A DNA stretch of 27,337 nt from DATFWC01 sp045801465. GTDB taxonomy: Bacteria > Pseudomonadota > Alphaproteobacteria > Rhizobiales > Xanthobacteraceae. The position numbers were made by a program, and so were the translations under genes. Within the stretch, counting starts at the first letter, position 1. Each line of letters begins with the position of its first letter. The stretch is taken from positions 1 through 27,337 of the forward strand of contig JBJMSU010000097.1 in the NCBI GenBank assembly GCA_045801465.1, written 5' to 3'. Shown here piece after piece: positions 15,041 through 21,984 of this stretch. The notes under the pieces were generated by a model. The model ran no database searches. It saw only the letters and a list, made by a program, of their open reading frames with translations, and was not told the origin of the DNA.

Positions 15041-16494
15041 TACATCGCCACTTTGACGGCGAATTTCTCCACTTCCGACCCGAGCCGCGCCGCCGCCGTT
15101 TCGACCGCGTCGGAAGAGTCGACCACGGTCCGGCTCGAGGCGCTGGTCTGTTCCGCCGCCTGGCAAACTTCATCGAGCACCGACACGATCGTTTTCGCTG
15201 CATGCGCCGCGCCGGTCACGTTGCGGGAGATTTCGTCGGTGGCCGCCCGTTGCTGCTCGACAGCGCCGGAGACCGATCCGGTATGGCGATTGATCTCCTG
15301 CATGCGCGACGCAATTCCGCCGATTGCCGCGACCGCCTTGCTGGTCGAGCTCTGCACGGCAGAGATTTGCCCGGAGATTTCCTCGGTCGCCTTGGCGGTC
15401 TGAACGGCGAGCGACTTGACCTCCGCCGCAACCACGGCGAAGCCTTTGCCGGCCTCGCCGGCGCGCGCCGCCTCGATCGTGGCGTTCAAGGCAAGGAGGT
15501 TCGTCTGCTCGGCGATGTCGCGGATCAGGTCCACCACGTCGCCGATCTTCTGCGCCGCGTACGCGAGGCCGGCGATTTCGTCGTTGGCGGTATTGGCCTC
15601 GGTGGTGGCCATGCGAACGAGATCGGCGGTCTGGGCGAGTTGCCGTCCGATCTCCCTCATCGACGCCAACAATTCATCGGCCGCCGCCGCCGCGGTCTCG
15701 ACGTTGGCGGATGCTTCGTTGGACGTGCCGCCGGCCTCATGCGCCCGTTGCAGGGCCGCGGCGGATGCTTCCGACAGCTTGGCGGCCGTCGCCTTCATGA
15801 CGGCAGCGCTCTCGTTCACGCCCTTCAGCACGGAATGAACCCCCTCGCGGAAGGACAGGATCGTCGCGTCGACTTCTTTGCGGCGCTGCTCTTGTTGTTG
15901 ACGCGCGGCATGCTCCTTCTCGGCGATCTTCACGCGCTCGGCCTCGGCCGCGGTGGCCTCGGCGCGGGCCGCTTCGGACGCCTCCAAGGCTGTGACCAGC
16001 CGATTCGTCAGATAGGCGAGGGCAACGAGCTGAGCCGCGACGATCATCGCGTGAACCATGACGCGGGACAGGTCGCTGCCGTCGGGGAAAACCGCGTATG
16101 GATAGACGAAGTTCAGGATCAGGTGGTGAAGCGCAACCACCGCGCCGGCAACCAGGATGGACACCCAGCAGCACCACACCGCAACGATCGCCAATCCGGC
16201 ATAGAACGCCATATGCATGTCGATCTGGAACGAATGGCGCGCAAACTGGAGGACAAGCAGCGCGACGAGGCCGGACATGGCGGCCGACGAGACATAGCGG
16301 GTGAGCGGACCAGTCGGGTCGCGCCGCCACAAGCCGGTTGTCGCGCCCGCCAGCATGACGCCGATCGCCGCGGTCGACACCGGCACGTTTGCGCGCAACG
16401 CCGCGAGCCCGCTGACGAGGGCTACCATCAGCCAGAGGATTGCGATCAGGACCCTGCCGAAAGTCAGCCTCAGTTCATGGAGCCCGGTGCTCAT
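15040..16494 (-). CDS. Methyl-accepting chemotaxis protein with a multi-pass membrane sensor region
   Basis: The 484-residue protein starts at the ATG at 16494 (AAGAGGA Shine-Dalgarno 8 nt upstream), which overlaps the preceding gene's stop as ATGA. Residues 1-190 form five or six membrane segments with short loops, including DMHMAFYAGLAIVAVWCCW, VVALHHLILNFVYP and AVFPDGSDLSR; there is no large periplasmic ligand-binding domain and no clear HAMP domain. A helical coiled coil (about 195-260) links to the signalling domain. Its hairpin tip (EQTNLLALNATIEAARAGE, then KGFAVVAAEVKSLA) is the part that contacts CheA/CheW. The membrane region resembles integral-membrane sensors seen on alphaproteobacterial MCPs and cyclases. 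No CheR/CheB tether pentapeptide is seen at the end (EKFAVKVAM). Its TAG stop touches the inverted repeat. Confidence 0.92.
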   Translation of the reverse strand: MSTGLHELRLTFGRVLIAILWLMVALVSGLAALRANVPVSTAAIGVMLAGATTGLWRRDPTGPLTRYVSSAAMSGLVALLVLQFARHSFQIDMHMAFYAGLAIVAVWCCWVSILVAGAVVALHHLILNFVYPYAVFPDGSDLSRVMVHAMIVAAQLVALAYLTNRLVTALEASEAARAEATAAEAERVKIAEKEHAARQQQEQRRKEVDATILSFREGVHSVLKGVNESAAVMKATAAKLSEASAAALQRAHEAGGTSNEASANVETAAAAADELLASMREIGRQLAQTADLVRMATTEANTANDEIAGLAYAAQKIGDVVDLIRDIAEQTNLLALNATIEAARAGEAGKGFAVVAAEVKSLAVQTAKATEEISGQISAVQSSTSKAVAAIGGIASRMQEINRHTGSVSGAVEQQRAATDEISRNVTGAAHAAKTIVSVLDEVCQAAEQTSASSRTVVDSSDAVETAAARLGSEVEKFAVKVAM

Positions 16495-16823
16495 CGTGCT
16501 GTCCTCTTGGAGAAGTGGCCCTCCACGGCCGCCAGACACGCGGCCGCTGCGGCGCCGTCGACCACCAGGGCGGCGCCGGATCGATAGAGTCGTGCGATGA
16601 AGTCCGCGGCGGCCGACGTGGCGATGGCAATTCTGCCGTTGTGGGGGGCTTCGAGAAGGACTCCGTCGGCAGCCGCGACGATGCGCACCGCTGCGCCGCC
16701 ATCCGCCCACGGAAACGCGATCACCGCGACGGGTGCTCCGGATTGCGGAGCAAGCGCGAGTGCCGCCGGCATGCTGCCGGCGAGCAGCGCAAAACATCCC
16801 GCGATGGCGATGTGGCGCATCAT
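16491..16823 (-). CDS. Small exported protein coupled to the chemoreceptor, function unknown
   Basis: The 110-residue product starts at tandem ATGs (16823 or 16820). Residues 1-24 are a signal peptide (MRHIAIAGCFALLAGSMPAA...). The mature ~85 residues include APQSGAPVAVIAFPWADGG, then AVRIVAAADGVLLEAPHNGR and two Cys at most (one in the signal peptide, one in AAAACLAAVEG), and end in a basic FSKRTAR. I know no function for such proteins; similar short exported proteins occur upstream of MCPs in this order, as far as I recall. The ATGA overlap with the MCP gene means translation is coupled. Since the MCP lacks its own periplasmic domain, a periplasmic partner role is possible but not shown. 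Confidence 0.75.
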   Translation of the reverse strand: MMRHIAIAGCFALLAGSMPAALALAPQSGAPVAVIAFPWADGGAAVRIVAAADGVLLEAPHNGRIAIATSAAADFIARLYRSGAALVVDGAAAAACLAAVEGHFSKRTAR

Positions 16824-16863
16824 GTGCCCCGTCCCGACAGCACTCGGTCCCTCTGTGCATTTA

Positions 16864-16881
16864 GGCAACAAAGGGTTAACC
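16864..16881 (-). promoter_or_regulatory. Candidate CtrA-type site upstream of the chemoreceptor operon
   Basis: On the minus strand the sequence reads GGTTAACCCTTTGTTGCC, ending 41 bp upstream of the ATG. It matches TTAA-N7-TTAA of CtrA with the second half degenerate (TTGC), and contains the palindrome GGTTAACC (16874-16881). CtrA-type sites are common before motility and chemotaxis genes in Alphaproteobacteria. The rest of 16824-16949 shows no gene. Confidence 0.4.
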
Positions 16882-16949
16882 AATGCCTACCCAGATCCGG
16901 TGACCGTAAGCCCCGAAGTGCCTGCAGTTAAAGGTTTAGTTGAACTTCG

Positions 16950-18116
16950 TCAGACTGCACGGATAGTCATGTCTTCGATGTGCAGCGGCTGATGCGGAAT
17001 GCTGGCAGCGAACTCGTCGTCGTGCGTGACGACGATGGTGCCGTAGCCGAGCTGGCAAAGGCGGGAGACGATGGCTGCAAGGCCGGTACGGGTGTCGCGA
17101 TCCTGACCGATGGTCGGCTCGTCCAGCATCAGCCAGGACATCGCGCCGGAAAACGGCCACAGCCAGCTCAGGCGTTTGCGCGCTGCCAGCGGGAGCTCGT
17201 AGAGAAGCTGGTCGAGGCTGCGAATGCCGAGCTTGCGCGCCATCGCGGCGAGCAAGGCGTCCGATGGCGGCATGACTTCGCTGCAGGCGGCGAGCGCCCG
17301 GCGCCGGCGCGCGATGTCTTCAGCGAGCGTGGCGCCGCACCATTGATGATCCGGGTTCTGCGTGGCGAGCGCGAACACGCGATTGCCGCTGCGCCGCGGC
17401 CGGTAGGGCATATCGTTCAGCAGGATGGTTCCGCGCGCCGGCGCCAGCACGCCGACCAGGATCTTGAAAAAGGTGCTCTTTCCCGCGCCGTTCGGACCGA
17501 CCAGCCGATACGCTTTTCCCGGCTTGAGCGAAAGGTCGACGTCGCGAAAGATCGGCCGGGCGGGCTCGTAGCTGAAGTCCATGGCGCGGATGGTGATGGC
17601 GGGGGCCTCGCGCGGCCGCAGCTCGGTCAGCAATCCTGCAAGGTCGCACCCATAGTCGGCCGTCGTGGCGCGCGCATCCTGCCGGCGCCATCCCGGCGGA
17701 ACATGCGCGAGGCGATTGTCGATCAGGATTGCGTCGAACGAATGCGGCGCGCTCAGGTACGCAAGCGCCGATGCGCGGTTCTGCGCGTCCAGTTGCTCGA
17801 GCGCGGTATCGATGCCGATCAGCCGGTAGGCCGAGCGGGAGAAGCAGTGCAGCGCCAGCGACACCTGTTCGCCCCCCGACAGGGTCGCTGGCTTGCGGTT
17901 TCCCAATCGGGTCCAGTCGATCGATGCGAAGCAGCCATGTTGCGGGGCACGCGCATAGATGGCGATCTCGTCCGCCACCGTGCTGGAAAGTCCGGACAGT
18001 GCTGCCTCCGCATAAGGCCCGAGAAAGAACGCCGGCTCCTGCCGGCGTTGCAGCGCGCTGCGCAGTGTCTCGCTGCGGCCGGAAAAATTGTTCCCGGCAA
18101 TGAGCTCGCGCACCAT
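16950..18116 (-). CDS. ECF-type importer ATPase: two fused ATPase domains with complementary lost motifs
   Basis: The 388-residue protein holds two ABC ATPase domains. Domain 1 (1-165) starts at its Walker A: AGNNFSGRSE (7-16) has Arg14 instead of Lys. It lacks the ~30 residues (A-loop, first strands) before it and has no Q-loop Gln, but keeps a perfect signature LSGGEQ (79-84). Its Walker B reads LIGIDTALEQLD, with Thr104 for the catalytic Glu, and Asn134 (ILIDNRL) replaces the switch His. Domain 2 (175-388) has normal Walker A GPNGAGKS (207-214), the ECF-style Q-loop TQNPDHQ, Walker B LMLDEPTIGQD and switch VVTHDDE, but its signature is LPLAARKR (308-315). One composite ATP site is therefore intact and one is dead. 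The start is fixed: the codon before the ATG is the in-frame TGA of the T-component gene. It is last of an S-T-A operon. Confidence 0.88.
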   Translation of the reverse strand: MVRELIAGNNFSGRSETLRSALQRRQEPAFFLGPYAEAALSGLSSTVADEIAIYARAPQHGCFASIDWTRLGNRKPATLSGGEQVSLALHCFSRSAYRLIGIDTALEQLDAQNRASALAYLSAPHSFDAILIDNRLAHVPPGWRRQDARATTADYGCDLAGLLTELRPREAPAITIRAMDFSYEPARPIFRDVDLSLKPGKAYRLVGPNGAGKSTFFKILVGVLAPARGTILLNDMPYRPRRSGNRVFALATQNPDHQWCGATLAEDIARRRRALAACSEVMPPSDALLAAMARKLGIRSLDQLLYELPLAARKRLSWLWPFSGAMSWLMLDEPTIGQDRDTRTGLAAIVSRLCQLGYGTIVVTHDDEFAASIPHQPLHIEDMTIRAV

Positions 18117-18836
18117 TCAGATGACTTTCGGCGTCGCCGCTGCCGCAATGGCAGCCGCGATCCACAACGCATCGTGCCATGTCAGGCCCTGCGCCGGTGT
18201 TTGCAGCGCCTCATCGAGACGCGCCAACGTGTTCTCGGCCGGCCATTTGTCGCGCAGGCGGCCGATCGCGATCGTGACCACCGAGAGCCATACGGTCTGC
18301 ACCAGGATCCAGCCGTTGCCGGCATTCTTAAGCGACAGGCGCGGGGCGATGAGCCCCGCCGTGATCAGGGCCGTGCGCGACCGGTCCACCGCGTGCAGGA
18401 TGGTGTCGATCCATGACAGCGTGAGGACGACGAGCTTCTTTGCCACCGCCGGCGCCCGCATGGCGCGGATGAACTGCAGCGGCGTCATGTCGGCAAAGCG
18501 CAGGACCACGAGCTGAACGACGCTGGCGACGACGAACAGGCGCATGCAAACGACGGCGACATGGACGAGCGCGGCCGTTCGCGTGCCGCTTGCACCGGCG
18601 GCGATTTCGCCCGGCGAGCGGCCGACCACGCCGATCCACACGATGCTCAAGAACAGCACAAGCGGGGCCACGACGACGGCAGACCAGGCGAACGCCCTGG
18701 TCATCCGACCGCGCGTTTCAAAGATGCCGAACGCGACGCAGAGCGCGAGCAGCGCCGAGAGCCCGACGAGACCACTGGCGATCATGGCCCCGGTGACGAC
18801 CACCAGGCCGAAGAGGATCGCTCCGTTCGGCGTCAT
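18117..18836 (-). CDS. ECF-type importer transmembrane T component (EcfT/CbiQ-like)
   Basis: The 239-residue membrane protein starts MTPNGAILFGLVVV at the ATG at 18836, overlapping the S-component stop (ATGA). Hydrophobic segments lie at about 5-40, 48-72, 90-115 and 215-237. Between them is a long amphipathic cytoplasmic part beginning MTPLQFIRAMRAPAVAKKL and SWIDTILHAVDRSRTALITAG, at the place where EcfT proteins carry coupling helices that grip the ATPases. The usual Ala-Arg-Gly coupling motifs are not seen in clear form (ALITAG and RSRTA are the nearest), so it is a divergent member. It should link the S component to the fused ATPase. Its stop TGA is followed directly by the ATPase ATG in the same reading frame. 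Confidence 0.75.
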   Translation of the reverse strand: MTPNGAILFGLVVVTGAMIASGLVGLSALLALCVAFGIFETRGRMTRAFAWSAVVVAPLVLFLSIVWIGVVGRSPGEIAAGASGTRTAALVHVAVVCMRLFVVASVVQLVVLRFADMTPLQFIRAMRAPAVAKKLVVLTLSWIDTILHAVDRSRTALITAGLIAPRLSLKNAGNGWILVQTVWLSVVTIAIGRLRDKWPAENTLARLDEALQTPAQGLTWHDALWIAAAIAAAATPKVI

Positions 18837-19456
18837 CGCGTTTCCGCGCGCAGATGAGTTGTCTGCAGCATGGCGATGAAATCGCCGGGGGTGGCGCGAT
18901 AGAGCAGGGCGGCCAGCAGCACCTGGAGGGTCTTGTCGATCGGCTCGATCATCAACCCGGAGGAGAGCGAAGCGCTGAGGAGCTGATGGCCGGCCTGGAG
19001 GAACACGGCGACCACGAGCGCGGATCCGCTGCCGGTCACGCCGCCGAACAGATAGGCCACGACCGGCGCCGACACGACAGCCGCGGTGAGCCCGGTGACG
19101 ATCCCGTACGCCAGAACGCGTCCGGCGAAGGCGGCCGTCGGCATCGGCCGGGCACGGAACGTCGCGACGCCGCGCGAGGTGAGAAAGGCCGAAACGAGAG
19201 CGATCGCCACGTCGGTTCCGGCGAACCAGGGAATGAACGGATTGATCAGCAGGGCGCTGATGACGAGACTCAGCGTCGCCGCCAGCCAGGCGCACACGAA
19301 GGCAACCTTGCGGTCCGCGGCCAGCAACAAGGCGCACAGAATCGTGCCGATCGAGTCGAGATAGATCGGCAGCTTGATCAGGTAGACGATCGTCCCGATG
19401 GAAAAGTTGAGCGCCGCGCACAACGCAATCACGATCATTCGCGGCGTCGTCAACAT
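18833..19456 (-). CDS. ECF-type importer substrate-binding S component, substrate unknown
   Basis: The 207-residue integral membrane protein starts MLTTPRMIVIALCAALNFSIG with GGAGGGG upstream. About six hydrophobic segments are seen, with the S-component hallmarks: a first helix with small residues (ALCAALNFSIG), then the loop KLPIYLDSIGTIL, a third segment ending in LLINPFIPWFAGTDVAI, and GGVTGSGSALVVAVFLQAGH. S components bind vitamins or their precursors, metals or purines in the membrane. I cannot assign this one to BioY, ThiT, RibU or another named family. No riboswitch is possible upstream because only 33 bp separate it from the divergent gene. It is first in the operon S-T-A. Confidence 0.78.
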   Translation of the reverse strand: MLTTPRMIVIALCAALNFSIGTIVYLIKLPIYLDSIGTILCALLLAADRKVAFVCAWLAATLSLVISALLINPFIPWFAGTDVAIALVSAFLTSRGVATFRARPMPTAAFAGRVLAYGIVTGLTAAVVSAPVVAYLFGGVTGSGSALVVAVFLQAGHQLLSASLSSGLMIEPIDKTLQVLLAALLYRATPGDFIAMLQTTHLRAETR

Positions 19457-19476
19457 GCGGGGCCCCTCCGCCGTGT

Positions 19477-19485
19477 AGTATAGCA
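19477..19485 (-). promoter_or_regulatory. Extended -10 promoter for the ECF operon
   Basis: On the minus strand TGCTATACT (extended -10 TGnTATACT) lies 21 nt before the S-component ATG; a start about 7 nt downstream gives a leader of about 14 nt that carries the GGAGGGG ribosome binding site. No -35 is seen, which extended -10 promoters do not need. On the plus strand the same bases give TAGTAT at 19476-19481, 8 nt before the EamA ATG, fitting a leaderless transcript. Confidence 0.4.
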
Positions 19486-19489
19486 GCGT

Positions 19490-20335
19490 ATGGATCCGTT
19501 CGTCTTTGCCGCCGTGCTGTTCGCGGCCGCCTGTCATGCCGGCTGGAACGCAGCGGCCAAGAAGGCGCTCGATCCTCTTGCCGCGACGGTGCTGATCTCG
19601 GTCGGCGCGGCGCTGGTATCGCTTCCGCTGGTGCCGTTCGTCGGCGCGCCGGCGCCGGCTGCCTGGCCATGGGTCGCCGCCTCGGTCGCGATCCATCTGT
19701 TCTATTTCGCCGCTTTGATCGAGAGCTACCGGGCCGGCGACATGGGTCAGGTCTATCCCATCGCGCGCGGCTCGGCGCCGCTGCTCACGGCTTCCGCCAG
19801 CACGTGGCTCATCGGCGAGCCGATCGGGCCGCTGGCCTGGGCCGGCATCGTGTTGCTGGCAACCGGCGTGCTTCTCCTGTCGGTGCGCGGCGGTCGCGAT
19901 CTCGGCCGGCTGGAACGGCGCGCGGTGGGCTTTGCCCTGTTCACCGCGGTGACGATCTGCGCCTATTCGCTGGTCGACGGCATCGGGGCGCGACTCGCCG
20001 GCAGCGCGCCTGCCTATTCGGTCGCGCTTTTTATCGGCATTGCTCCGGTCATGGTCGTGTATGCGCTGGCTCGGCGCGGTCCGGCCGTCATTCCGGCCAT
20101 GCGCCCCCATTGGGGCAGCGGGCTCCTCGGCGGGGCGCTCCAGCTCGGCTCCTACGGCATCGCCATCTGGGCGATGACGGTTGCTCCCATCGCCATCGTC
20201 GCCGCACTGCGCGAGACCAGCGTGCTGTTCGGTGCGTTGATCGCCATCATCTTTCTCGGCGAGCCATTGCGGCTCGTGCGCATCGTCGCCGCCATGGCGA
20301 TCGTGACCGGGCTCGTGCTGATCCGCCTGTCGTGA
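19490..20335 (+). CDS. EamA/DMT-family transporter
   Basis: The 281-residue protein has about ten hydrophobic segments in two related halves. The first EamA half (about 1-137) has HAGWNAAAKKALDP at the start and the typical YPIARGSAPLLTASASTWLIGEP. The second (about 145-281) ends ALRETSVLFGALIAIIFLGE, followed by RIVAAMAIVTGLVLIRLS. Members export or import small metabolites (amino acids, polyamines, nucleotide precursors); the substrate cannot be read here. There is no Shine-Dalgarno before the ATG, and a TAGTAT -10-like box lies 8 nt upstream, so the mRNA may be leaderless. It is divergent from the ECF operon and 96 bp upstream of the glutamine-synthetase-like gene. Confidence 0.9.
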   Translation: MDPFVFAAVLFAAACHAGWNAAAKKALDPLAATVLISVGAALVSLPLVPFVGAPAPAAWPWVAASVAIHLFYFAALIESYRAGDMGQVYPIARGSAPLLTASASTWLIGEPIGPLAWAGIVLLATGVLLLSVRGGRDLGRLERRAVGFALFTAVTICAYSLVDGIGARLAGSAPAYSVALFIGIAPVMVVYALARRGPAVIPAMRPHWGSGLLGGALQLGSYGIAIWAMTVAPIAIVAALRETSVLFGALIAIIFLGEPLRLVRIVAAMAIVTGLVLIRLS

Positions 20336-20431
20336 ACGATGACGTCCAGCAATTCGCGGGCTTGTAGACATTGTGAATCCCGCACCGGAATGGTTAGTGG
20401 GCGGTCGAACCTGCGCGCATGAGGATCAGAG

Positions 20432-21805
20432 ATGCCGATGCAGCCCGCTGACGTCGCCACGGCGGCGGACGCAAGGACGATCGTCGAGGAGCGCAAGCTC
20501 GACCACGTCAAGCTCGGCGTGTTCGATATCGACGGCATTCTGCGTGGCAAATATCTGCACCGCGACAAATTCTTCTCCGCTCTGGAGAGCGGATTCGGAT
20601 TCTGTGACGTCGTGCTGGGCTGGGATTCCAACGACCAGCTTTACGACAACGTGACCTTCACGGGATGGCATACCGCCTATCCGGATGCGCAGTGCCGTAT
20701 CGTGCCCGCGACCTGCCGGGCGCTGCCGCTGGAAGACGACATGCTGTTCTTCCTTGCCGAGTTCGCCGGGGCGGCCGAGGCGCTGTGCCCGCGTGGCCTT
20801 CTCAAACGCGTGCTCGGCCGCGCCGACGACATGGGCTACGCGGCGTCTGCCTCGTGCGAATACGAGTTCTTCCTGTTCGAGGAAACCCCGCATTCGGCGC
20901 GCGAGAAGGATTACAAGCGCCTGCGCACCGTCACGCCCGGCTACTTCGGCTATTCGGTGCTGCGTTCCTCGGTGCATGCCGGTTTCTATGCCGATCTGCT
21001 CGCGCTCTGTGGCGACATGCGCTTTCCGCTCGAAGGACTGCACACCGAAACCGGCCCGGGCGTGCTGGAAGCGGCGATCCAATATGCCGACGCGCTGGAA
21101 GGCGCCGACCGCGCGGCGCTGTTCAAGACGTTCGTGAAGGTTCTGGCGCAGCAGCGCGGCTGGATGGCGACCTTCATGGCCAAATGGTCGCGCGACTGGC
21201 CCGGCCAATCTGGGCATCTGCACGTCTCGCTCAAGGACCGGCAGGGACGGCCGGTGTTTCACGACGCGGAGAAGCCGCACCACATGTCCGATGCCATGCG
21301 CTGGTTCATCGGCGGCCAGCAGGCGCTGTTGCCGGAGCTCATGGCCATGGTCGCCGCCACGGTGAACAGCTACACGCGATTGATCCCCGGATTTTGGGCG
21401 CCCACCGACGCCACCTGGGGCATCGACAACCGCACCTGCGCGCTGCGGGCCATTCCGGGATCGCCGCAATCGCAGCGGGTCGAATATCGGATCGCCGCCG
21501 CCGACATCAATCCGTATGTCGCGCTCGCCGCCGCGCTCGGCTCCGGCCTGTGGGGCATCGAGCATCGCATCGAGCCCGATGCGCCGATCGACGGAAACGC
21601 CTATGCGCAGACCTATCCGCCGGACCGGCAATTGCCGCGGACCTTGTGGGACGCCGCCCAGCGGCTGAAAGGCTCCGCGGCGGCGCGGGCGCTCTTCGGC
21701 GATTCCTTCGTCGATCACTACGCCGCGACCCGGGAGTGGGAGGAACGTGAATTCCGCAAGGCCATCACGGATTGGGAACTCGCGCGCTACTTCGAAATTA
21801 TCTAG
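20432..21805 (+). CDS. Glutamine synthetase family protein (gamma-glutamyl-amine ligase type)
   Basis: The 457-residue protein has the two GS domains. The N-terminal beta-grasp (about 15-110) reads KLGVFDIDGILRGKYLHRDKF. The catalytic domain has SCEYEFFLFEE (about 140-150, metal Glu), the LHTETGPGVLEAAI segment, GQSGHLHVSL (about 258-267), NSYTRLIPGFWAPTDATWGI (from about 312), SQRVEYRIAAADINPYVALA, and LPRTLWDAAQRLKGS near the end. No adenylylation-site Tyr in the usual NLYDLP context is seen, as expected for non-GlnA relatives. These enzymes join glutamate to amines such as putrescine, ethanolamine or methylamine using ATP; the amine here is unknown. GAGG (20421-20424) is the ribosome binding site; a second in-frame ATG lies two codons on. 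Together with EamA it may handle an amine. Confidence 0.88.
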   Translation: MPMQPADVATAADARTIVEERKLDHVKLGVFDIDGILRGKYLHRDKFFSALESGFGFCDVVLGWDSNDQLYDNVTFTGWHTAYPDAQCRIVPATCRALPLEDDMLFFLAEFAGAAEALCPRGLLKRVLGRADDMGYAASASCEYEFFLFEETPHSAREKDYKRLRTVTPGYFGYSVLRSSVHAGFYADLLALCGDMRFPLEGLHTETGPGVLEAAIQYADALEGADRAALFKTFVKVLAQQRGWMATFMAKWSRDWPGQSGHLHVSLKDRQGRPVFHDAEKPHHMSDAMRWFIGGQQALLPELMAMVAATVNSYTRLIPGFWAPTDATWGIDNRTCALRAIPGSPQSQRVEYRIAAADINPYVALAAALGSGLWGIEHRIEPDAPIDGNAYAQTYPPDRQLPRTLWDAAQRLKGSAAARALFGDSFVDHYAATREWEEREFRKAITDWELARYFEII

Positions 21806-21836
21806 TCGCCCCGGACCGCGCACGAGGGGCGGGCAG

Positions 21837-21854
21837 ATCGTGACAGGTCACGAT
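21837..21854. promoter_or_regulatory. Perfect 8-bp dyad, possible operator
   Basis: ATCGTGAC-AG-GTCACGAT is an exact inverted repeat with a 2-nt spacer, 130 bp upstream of the histidine kinase start and 31 bp after the GS stop. The short spacer suits a dimeric repressor or activator site better than a terminator hairpin, and there is no T-run. The rest of 21806-21984 shows no gene. Confidence 0.35.
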
Positions 21855-21984
21855 TGCCAAATACGAAAAGACAGTGCACGGAGAGCGTGGTAGAATTAAG
21901 TGTACTCCAGCATTTCCCATCAGTGCCCGGCCCAGGCTGGAATAAGGATCTCGCTATTACCGCGTACAGGTTGGGCAATTATTG

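Noticed and set aside
19457..19489. Riboswitch before the S component (common for vitamin ECF importers)
   Set aside because: The gap is only 33 bp, too short for any known riboswitch.
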